Shown: positions 57,266-64,000 of the stretch, in pieces
Position numbering within the stretch: position 1 is the first letter of the stretch
How the letters are laid out: each line of letters starts with the position of its first letter
Assembly (NCBI GenBank): GCA_023014485.1
Contig: JAJOZX010009474.1
Coordinates: 60,001 to 124,000, forward strand
Source of the DNA: Bathynomus jamesi
Lineage: Eukaryota; Arthropoda; Malacostraca; Isopoda; Cirolanidae
Length of the DNA: 64,000 nucleotides
Reading direction: 5' to 3'
Program-made: the position numbers and the translations under genes
The notes under the pieces: generated by a model
Told to the model about the DNA's origin: nothing
Seen by the model: the letters and a program-made list of their open reading frames with translations, nothing else
Database searches by the model: none

Positions 57266-57680
57266 TTATATACTTAGTATCCAGCCAACCCTCAACGACT
57301 ACAGTTCCGCTTTCAACCTAAACATCGTCAAATAAACTCTCATACTGAAAAGAAATCCACCATCACCCCGTTTGGCTCCATCTCTTCCAACCTGGATTTT
57401 TCCAACAAGCAACCATTCCCAATCTTCTATACAATTAGTCCCTCACTACGTTAACAATTTGGTAAGACCCTCCTCAATTTTGATTCACTTTTTAACCGTT
57501 TTATATTTTACTTAGTGTCCATACTTCTATACTTTATATTATTTCATCCTCAATTTTAATTTAATGTATATTGTAATTGCTCTATTAATTCTCGCTAATT
57601 ATCGTTAATCATCGCATGTTCATTTTAATATACTGTATGTTTTTGTTCATTCTATTTATTTATTTTTATTTGATTTTAAA

Positions 57681-57733
57681 TTTTTTTGCACTGATGATGG
57701 AAATTTAATTTTTCAGAAACGTCTGTAAATAAA
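57681..57733 (+). ncRNA. Hammerhead ribozyme-like motif, Penelope element 2 (plus copy)
   Basis: TTTTTTTGCA, CTGATGA, TGGAAATTTAATTTTTCA (stem II, one base changed from the minus copy), GAAAC, GTC, TGTAAATAAA. The core is intact, and stem I is the same as in the minus copy. Confidence 0.7.
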
Positions 57734-57768
57734 CATGTACCATCTTTTCGTCCTCCTATTCCTCGCTA

Positions 57769-58318
57769 TATATATATATATGGATCACTTTAACATATTG
57801 CTTCCCAAAGCATTCGGGGAGCAATATGTTAAAGTGGCCCCTCCTGGGAAGCAATATGTTAAAGTGACGAACACTGGGAAGCAATATGTTAAAAAGAGAA
57901 AGGTTAGTTGGTTAGAAAAAGGTTGGTAATCTAGGCTAACTAACGAAAATATCACGACCTAACCTAACCAATCGTCAAGGGCGTACAGTTGACCTAACGA
58001 CTGGTTAGGTTAGGTCGTCATATTTTCGTTAGTTAGCCTTATAAGGCTAACTAAAGAAGGCTGGGGGCCCTGATCTTCAGGTGATCCAAATATTTTACAT
58101 TCACAAAAAATGGCAAAGCATAATAAGTTAAGCTGTCCATAAATTTACATTTTCTAGACTAGCTAATCTTTAAATATTATAAACTATTGTAATGTAACTC
58201 TAATTGGTTGTGTAATGTCTATTTTTGGGAAGCAATATCTTAAAGTGATTAACACTGGGAAGCAATATGTTAGTGATATACACTGGGAAGCAATATGTTA
58301 AAGTGATCCATATATATA
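57769..58318. mobile_element. Repeat-ended element, 0.55 kb, with subterminal 30-bp repeats
   Basis: TGGATCACTTTAACATATTGCTTCCCA at 57781 is repeated inverted at 58284-58310, with TA runs outside. Inside, the unit GGGAAGCAATATGTTAAAGTG occurs in direct order at 57816, 57846, 57876, 58227, 58257 and 58285 at 28-30 bp spacing. The centre holds an inverted pair (GGCTAACTAACGAAAATATCA at 57935 and its inverse at 58017-58039) related to the MITE at 19929. No coding capacity. A non-autonomous DNA transposon is the best guess. Confidence 0.6.
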
Positions 58319-58743
58319 ATTGTAAGATTTTCATGGGTATGTTATTCGATGTAATTATAAACCTTTGTAATGAAAAAATGCTCAACTATATGCATTAAGA
58401 ATCATAAATTCACAAAGCAATTAGCCATTATAAAAAGAAATTGTATTTACTCGTACTATTAAGCTGAAATTTGGAAATGAGATGCCTAATTATAAGAAAT
58501 AAAACATCGTATATATTATGTAAAACATCCGCAGTCTGTGCAAAAAAAAAAAGTAACTTAATTGAAGGTATAAAGAAAAAGCAAGATCCTTTGTCCAGCG
58601 TTCGTGCACGAAGAGAAGCATTAGCTTCATTATGTCGTGTTTGAACATGATTACTGAAATAGGTTCCAGGTTATTTTTTTCTAAATAAGAGGCACGTAAT
58701 TAGCTTAAAATGTAAATTTTTTCATACATAAACAAATCGTATA

Positions 58744-58783
<40 letters not shown>
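58319..58783. other. Non-coding stretch ending in (TA)n
   Basis: No gene recognised; (TA)n at 58746-58778. Confidence 0.45.
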
Positions 58784-59992
58784 CCGGGTGTCCCATAAGT
58801 CCCGCATCATAGGAGAAATTCATATTTTTCTATTTCTACAAACCATAATTCATATTTTTCTCTTTCTACAGGCCATAATGTTTGTGAGCAAGGAAGAACG
58901 AATCCAGATAATTCTACTCATAGGAAATCGGAGTCAAAGAGAGGCCGCTGCTGAATTTAACAGACTGCATCCAGACCGCGAGCCAATAACACAGAGTTGT
59001 GTTAGCAGACTTGTTGCAAAGTTTAAGGAAACAGGATCCATAAAAGATAAACCACGCAGTGGACCTTCAAGGAGGTCCACTGACGATGATACAGCGACTG
59101 CTATCCTGGCTCATTTTAACAGAAGTCCCAATAAGTCTCTTCGGCGATTGTCCGCCGAGACAGGAGTGTCGAAAAGTAGCATCCATCGCATTCTTCAGGC
59201 TCACAAATGGCATCCATATAAACTTCAGATCCTACAGAAATTAAGAAGATGATCCCGACCGGCGGATGGAATTTTGTGAATGGGCTACGGAACAATATGC
59301 TCGGGATGCCAATTTCCCGTCCACCATTCTGTTCAGTGACAAGGCTGATTTTTATGGAAATGGTGAGGTAAATCGACAGAACACCCGCTACTGGTCTCAA
59401 AACAACCCCCACTGGTATACCTCTTCAAAGGAACAAGGTGCATCTCGGGTGATGGTATGGTGTGGCATTTGGAAGAATCGCATCATAGGTCCCCTCTTTT
59501 TCGATGAACATGTCACTGGAGGCACCTACCTACGTATGCTCAAGGAAGAAGCATTTCCCAGTGTCTTGAACGAAGAAGGAAATTTCCCAACATGGTTCCA
59601 GCAAGACGGCGCTCCTGCACATTACAGCACCCAAGTAAGGAAATACCTGTACCAACAATTCCCTGGTCATTGGATAGGACGTCGAGGGCCTGTGGAATGG
59701 CCAGCTAGAAGCCCGGATCTCACGCCACTAGATTTTTATCTCTGGGGCCACTTGAAAGCGCTGGCATACGCGGAGAAAATTAGGAGTGTTGAACATTTGC
59801 GGCAGCACATTATTGGGGCATGTAACACCATTACTCCTGACATCATTCACGGTGTGCTTGCCGACTGGGTATCACGTCTGAATTTGTGTATTGAAAACAA
59901 TGGTGGACATATTGAGCACGTTCTGTAAATAAAAGCCTTTGTTTTGCCTTTTTTTATTATTTTTCCTTTGATGCCGGACTTATGGGACACCC
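58784..59992 (+). mobile_element. Mariner-type transposon, copy 3, 1.2 kb, nearly intact
   Basis: Left end CCGGGTGTCCCATAAGTCCCGCATCA; right end, reverse-complemented, GGGTGTCCCATAAGTCCGGCATCA. TA outside both ends, lying in (TA)n tracts. One transposase gene on the plus strand. It is a different family from copies 1 and 2 but has the same gene layout. Confidence 0.92.
58878..59928 (+). pseudogene. Mariner-type transposase, copy 3, one frameshift
   Basis: Start ATG 58878 (MFVSKEERIQIILLIGNRS). Helix-turn-helix with REAAAEFNRLHP and VSRLVAKFKETGSI, basic linker KPRSGPSRRST, second helix-turn-helix LSAETGVSKSSIHRILQ. A 2-bp loss near 59240 separates this frame from the rest, which is open to the stop at 59928. 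Catalytic motifs: LFSDKADF (first D; Lys where related proteins have Glu), FQQDGAPAHY (second D), SPDLTPLDFYLWG (third D), with 36 residues between the second and third. About 350 residues in all, normal for the superfamily. Only one lesion separates it from a full frame. Confidence 0.9.
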
Positions 59993-60149
59993 TATATATA
60001 TATATATATGAAAATGAAAATGAAAAGGTTTATTGGCAGACTATAGTCCATATGACAAATATTATTAATACAATGATAGTTCATATACTAAGGAGAGAAA
60101 TATATACAATTGATTAGAAATAATACTGTAATGTCAAAGTTAAGTGGAG

Positions 60150-62989
60150 CTACAGACTGACGTTTTCGTACCAAGAAGTCCATAGCTTAGAGGATAAATG
60201 GCAGGACTCATGGATAGCTTGGATGTTCGGGTTGGTTGATTTTTTAATTCTTTGCATTAGACTGTGTTGAGCACGTCTTGTTACCTCCGGGAAGCTCGGG
60301 ACATTGCGGGTAGCAAACATTTGCGAAGCTGAGCATCTCGGGGGTAATTTATGTAAGAGTCTAAAAAACCTGTTGTACAGCAAATTTAGAGTTCTGCCAG
60401 AACCTTTTTTATAATTCACCCACAGTTGCTGTCCGTATATATTACTGCAGAAAGTGCGAAAGAGTGTCTTTAGCTTCACTTGTACAGAATCGAAATTTCC
60501 TTATGGTCATATTCGCTTTAGCACACAGGCTTCGAGATTGTTTTCTTATATCCGAGTCATCACTCAAGGCGCTGGTAGTAGTTTCACCCAAATACTTTAA
60601 CTCTTGTACTTCCTCAATTACTTCACCATTCATTTTAAACCTTATATCAGCTGGGTGATTACAGCTTTTAGGATGAAATTGCATGACCTTAGTTTTTGTA
60701 ACATTATAAAGAATATCATGTTTCTGCGAATATACTTCACAGACTTTTAGTAGCCGATCCAGACCTTTAACAGAGGGACTTATTAATACCATATCATCGG
60801 CATAAACTAAGTTATTTATCCTTGTGTTATCTATACAACATCCCACTGTTGGCTCATTAAGTGAAGCAACTAATCCGTCGATATACACATTAAACAGCAT
60901 AGGGGAGAGCAAAGAGCCTTGTCTCACCCCGCAAGAGGAGCCAAAACACTCGGATAGTACATTGCCCCACCTAACAGTGAAAGATTGGTGGGAATACCAA
61001 AATTTCAATAAATTTAATATGTACATGGGAACCTTCCTGTCTTCTAGTTTTGCAAATAAAATATTGTGGTTCACCCTATCATATGCCTTACTTATATCTA
61101 AGAAACAGCTATAAATAGTTGGATTACTGTCACTGTATTTAGATATTGTTTCTTTAAGTACATAGCAGTTGAGTGGGACCTTTTAAAGCCAAACTGATTA
61201 GGAGATATCCATAGGAAATCATTTAATCGGCGTAACAAGAGTTTTTCTAGTAGTTTCGAGAAGCAGGAAGCGACAGCAATAGGCCTGTAATTATTGCTGG
61301 ACAGAATGTCTCCGTACTTATTTTAGACCAGGGTCAAGATATATACCTTCATGAACTCTGCAAGGATATAGCTATGAACCAGCATAGCTGATAGGAGCAA
61401 TGATATATGCAGACATACTACGTCATTTGTATATTTTAAGTGCTCATTCGATAAGTCATCTACCCCTGACGCAGAACCAGTCTTTAACTCTGTAATTAAC
61501 CTCTTTACTTCAGAAAATGATATCAAAGTATTTTCCCTTGTCCTTCCCACAATCGTTTCGCTGCAATCTATCTTGAGATTATCCCTAGTCACACTGTTAA
61601 GAATGTTAGAATAGTGGTTTTTCCACAGCTTTGCAATTTCATCCTCCCCCGACACCCCATCGATTGTCGGAGGGAGGACATTTTTGACACCTGTTTGATT
61701 CTTAACAAATTTCCAAAATTTGTTATTATCGTTATTTATGCGAGCTTCACAGGCTTCTGATGCTCGAATAGACTCTTCTTCCTGTTTACATCGCCTTATG
61801 GCCGCCTTATAATGACCCCGACTTCTACACATATTCAAGTATACTGGTCCTAATCTGGGTCTACCATAAAAGCACCACAAATCATAGGCGTCTTTCGATT
61901 CCCTCTTCAGGGGGGCAATAAAATCATTCCATCCAGGAATAATCTTAGTATGATAGTTGTAAGATTTAATCAGGGGCTTCCTGCTTCTCTTAACAGGGAT
62001 ATTATCTTACTATAATACCTATCTATGAGTTTACAGTGAGAATCATTTGAGCAAGGATTATTACAGCAAGGTGCAAAATTTCTAAATTATTAAAGAGGTG
62101 ACATGTTCTGTCTTTGTATTCTATTCTCTGCTGCATATTAACATTGGACCAATCGACGCGATTATTCTTACCTATTGAGTTCTTGTTAAGTCGTGTTGCG
62201 CATAAATTGGTAACGTTAATTAATATTTCTAATGGTCTATGATCAGAAAGAAGGAAATCATGCAAATATGAACTCTAACAATTCGATCCTTTAGATTATT
62301 ACTAGTGAGACAATGATCAATCCACCTGGTGGTACCACTCATATCGCTAACGTATGTAAAATTACCACTGGCTACCCCTAATACATCTACATCACTTATA
62401 CTTAAATTGGCCGACTCGCACATGTTACCCAATTCTACAAAGAATTCCGAGTTCACATGTGCGTTAAAGTCCCCCATTATTATACAGTGAGAATATTTGG
62501 GGTTATCTGATAATGACTTAATTTTGTACAGCAAATCAATGTATTCATCTAGATTACTGCCGTTGTTATGGTAAATAGCAGTTTACAATTAATATGCAAT
62601 CATTGTTCACTTGTAATTCAATGCCTAACAACCTTACGTTATCGCTTGTTAAAAATTTATATGTTTTGACAAATTTTTCCTTATAAGAAAGCAACACCAC
62701 CAAAAGGCCTACCGTACATTAATTCATCTGACAAGTCTACTGCTGATGACGCATGGTACATAAAGTCATCATGGATGGTAGAGAGGAATTTTAGCTCTTG
62801 CTTAGGTAGCCAGTGCTCCTGCAGGAGTATCAAATCTGCACTGTCGCAGATTTTATGAACATCTACAGTTGAATTCCTCACTGACCTTACATTATATGAG
62901 ACTATTTTCAACAAGTTATCCGCCATGACTGATAGAAATTTATTATTAGTAAGATTATTATTATTATACACAGTACAACTTTCAGGCAT
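60150..62989 (-). pseudogene. ORF2 (endonuclease, reverse transcriptase) of the 60-64 kb LINE
   Basis: Endonuclease: MADNLLKIVSYNVRSVRNST and LILLQEHWLPKQEL (62925-62800), IIMGDFNAHVNSEFF (about 62490), and LSDHRPLEILI (about 62245), in three frames. Linker SRGHYKAAIRRCKQEEESI and WKFVKNQTGVKNVLPPTI (61323-61840). RT: NNYRPIAVASCFSKLLEKLLL and FGFKRSHSTAM in the segment 61300-61160; then 60442-61074 open with FTVRWGNVLSECF, GVRQGSLLSPMLFNVYIDGL (motif B) and NNLVYADDMVLISPS (motif C). The C-terminal segment is 60150-60479. Frameshifts near 62560, 62250, 61990, 61320 and 61075. Clade not assigned. Confidence 0.82.
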
Positions 62990-63004
62990 TACCGTTAGGG
63001 CGCC

Positions 63005-63005
<1 letters not shown>

Positions 63006-63035
<30 letters not shown>
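63006..63035. repeat. (ATT)n tract between ORF1 and ORF2
   Basis: A run of ten ATT/TTA units. On the minus strand it reads TAA repeatedly and supplies the ORF1 stop codon. Confidence 0.9.
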
Positions 63036-63981
63036 GCCTGTTATCAAATCTCCTGGAAAAGTGAATAAACTCCTTAACAATAATACCGTCTGGCCATTGA
63101 CTCATATTATACGGGTTGAAATGCGCATTTACACCTTTAATTATTACTTTAAAAGAGTTATAATACGGAGATTTCGTGTTTAGTTTATTAACTATCACTA
63201 TACTGTGTTCACCAATGATTCTTCTATCATGTGTCGAATATCGCTTGCCTCGTTCGAGAGCTGAATTCGCGACACAAATAGGGTGAGATTCTCCATCGGT
63301 GGCCTCGCCGCGGAGACCGGTTGAGGAACCTTTGGGAAGGGCGCCTATTAACAGTTACCCACCCGTCCTCTCCCCTCGATCTCCCTGAGGCAGGGTTCGC
63401 CTGCCTGGGGGATGGGTGGCACAACCTTTGGGGGATAGGAGGCCCCTCCCTTACTCTGTGGCTTGGTGAGGGTCTGTTAGCGGTGTTTATACCCTGACGG
63501 CCGCGCGTGCCCTCCTTCTTCGGTGGGAGGGGGGGAACTGCGCACCGAGCGAGGCGTAATCGAACACCTCTCCTCTGCAGTGGGAGGCAGGGAAGAGGGC
63601 AATGATGCCTCGACTCTCGGCATTGGACCGTCCCTGTTCCTCATTGTGAGATCGGGAGCAGGGTCCTTTCCTGAACGGGAGGGGGTTGACCGCTACCCCT
63701 GCATGCTGCGTTTCCACCCCACCTTCAGGGGGGAGTTGGAGGCGGGGATTTCGTTTCCCTCGCTGCCCGACGCGCTTCTTGGAGATCTGGCTTGCTGAAC
63801 TACTTCCGAGTAACTGGCTTTGGGAGGAGCGTCTCTTTCAACGCATCTAACTCTGACCGGAATGTTCTATCGAAATCGCGTTTTTCTGATTTGACACCAC
63901 GTGTTGGTGTTTCAGTTCAACTATCGACTTTTGTACCTCATTATACTGTTTGAGGAGCACCGAGACGTCTACGTCACCCAT
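63031..63981 (-). pseudogene. Decayed ORF1 of the 60-64 kb LINE
   Basis: Start MGDVDVSVLLKQYNEVQKSI (ATG at 63981), followed after a 1-bp shift near 63880 by TFRSELDALKETLLPKP: a heptad-like pattern that may form a coiled coil. The middle (63800-63430) is GC-rich and frame-broken. Near 63400, WVTVNRRPSQRFLNRSPRR is basic. After a further shift near 63235, a C-terminal segment reads PYYNSFKVIIKGVNAHFNPY and SQWPDGIIVKEFIHFSRR (63165-63045). 'SFKV...WP.GI.V..F' resembles the C-terminal block of ORF1 proteins of other arthropod LINEs. ORF1 proteins bind the element RNA (family knowledge). Confidence 0.6.
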
Positions 63982-64000
63982 AGATTACCGGTATTCTATG

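Larger units (their letters stand above)
56529..57765. mobile_element. Penelope-like element 2 in head-to-head inverted form
   Basis: 56529-57037 is repeated inverted at 57260-57765, with a 220-bp spacer. The minus-strand side and spacer carry the GIY-YIG coding end; the plus-strand side is a second copy truncated just inside the coding end. Both outer ends abut (TA)n and both carry a hammerhead-like motif. The arrangement is the same as for Penelope-like element 1, with an unrelated 3' sequence. Confidence 0.8.
60009..64000 (-). mobile_element. LINE with ORF1 and ORF2, minus strand, continues past the window
   Basis: The 3' end has an (ATTTTC)n tail next to the (TA)n of mariner copy 3. Order on the minus strand: ORF1 (63981-63031), an (ATT)n spacer, ORF2 (62989 to about 60150), 3' part. 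ORF1 starts 20 bp from the window edge, so the 5' end is probably just outside. A 195-bp 3' fragment of the same family is at 35008-35202. Confidence 0.85.

Noticed and set aside
57950..58020. Arthropod telomere-like CCTAACCTAACC / GGTTAGGTTAGG
   Set aside because: Only two units on each side, part of the inverted repeat of a MITE-like element; also seen at 48724. Not a telomeric tract.
63487..63798. Plus-strand open frame of 91 codons and overlapping minus-strand frame
   Set aside because: Open by GC-rich composition within the decayed ORF1 region of a LINE; no motif.
1..64000. CRISPR arrays, bacterial operons, rRNA genes
   Set aside because: No regularly spaced identical repeats with unique spacers, no bacterial gene order, and no rRNA-like sequence; the window is eukaryotic.

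Overview
The window is a stretch of an arthropod-like, AT-rich eukaryotic genome made almost entirely of transposable elements and their debris. I see no convincing single-copy host gene. The mix (CR1-like and jockey-like LINEs, a BEL/Pao LTR element, Penelope-like elements, mariner/Tc1 and hAT DNA transposons, long (TA)n and (GA)n microsatellites) fits a large arthropod genome; a decapod crustacean is my guess, not a demonstrated fact.

Layout. 0.2-6.6 kb: a decayed multi-copy Cys/His plus 'ALTGRD' family gene, split by a 5'-truncated LINE. 6.6-8.9 kb: a DNA transposon with inverted ends carrying one zinc-binding gene. 8.9-13.6 kb: mostly empty, with a small Tc1-type MITE. 13.6-18.7 kb: a CR1-like LINE lying in a (CT)n tract, itself hit by a hAT-type MITE and by a jockey-like LINE. 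20.5-27.8 kb: a young BEL/Pao element with near-identical LTRs and a 5-bp target duplication. 28.0-31.5 kb: a near full-length jockey-like LINE (minus) in Tc1 debris. 32.8-34.2 kb: mariner copy 1. 35-36 kb: microsatellites and a Penelope fragment. 36.8-45.1 kb: a Penelope-like element in head-to-head inverted form. Its minus-strand half is interrupted by a 3.75-kb DNA transposon with a 9-bp target duplication, which in turn holds a hAT insertion. 45.1-47.9 kb: a second, diverged copy of the same transposon gene family. 48.5-55.5 kb: three more LINE remnants, including a CR1 copy with an open reverse transcriptase frame. 55.5-60.0 kb: mariner copies 2 and 3, a second head-to-head Penelope element and a repeat-ended element. 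60.0-64.0 kb: another LINE (minus) with ORF2 and a decayed ORF1.

The most interesting results come from nesting, because an inserted element can be excised on paper and its ends read exactly. (a) The 38900-42649 insertion gives an unambiguous TIR (TAGGGTGTGTC) and 9-bp duplication for a protein family I know only as uncharacterised multi-copy proteins. (b) The 6610-8934 element gives TIRs for a second such family. (c) Both Penelope loci carry foldable hammerhead-ribozyme motifs near their 3' ends. (d) Both CR1 copies sit in (CT)n and all three mariner copies sit in or beside TA-rich repeat tracts.
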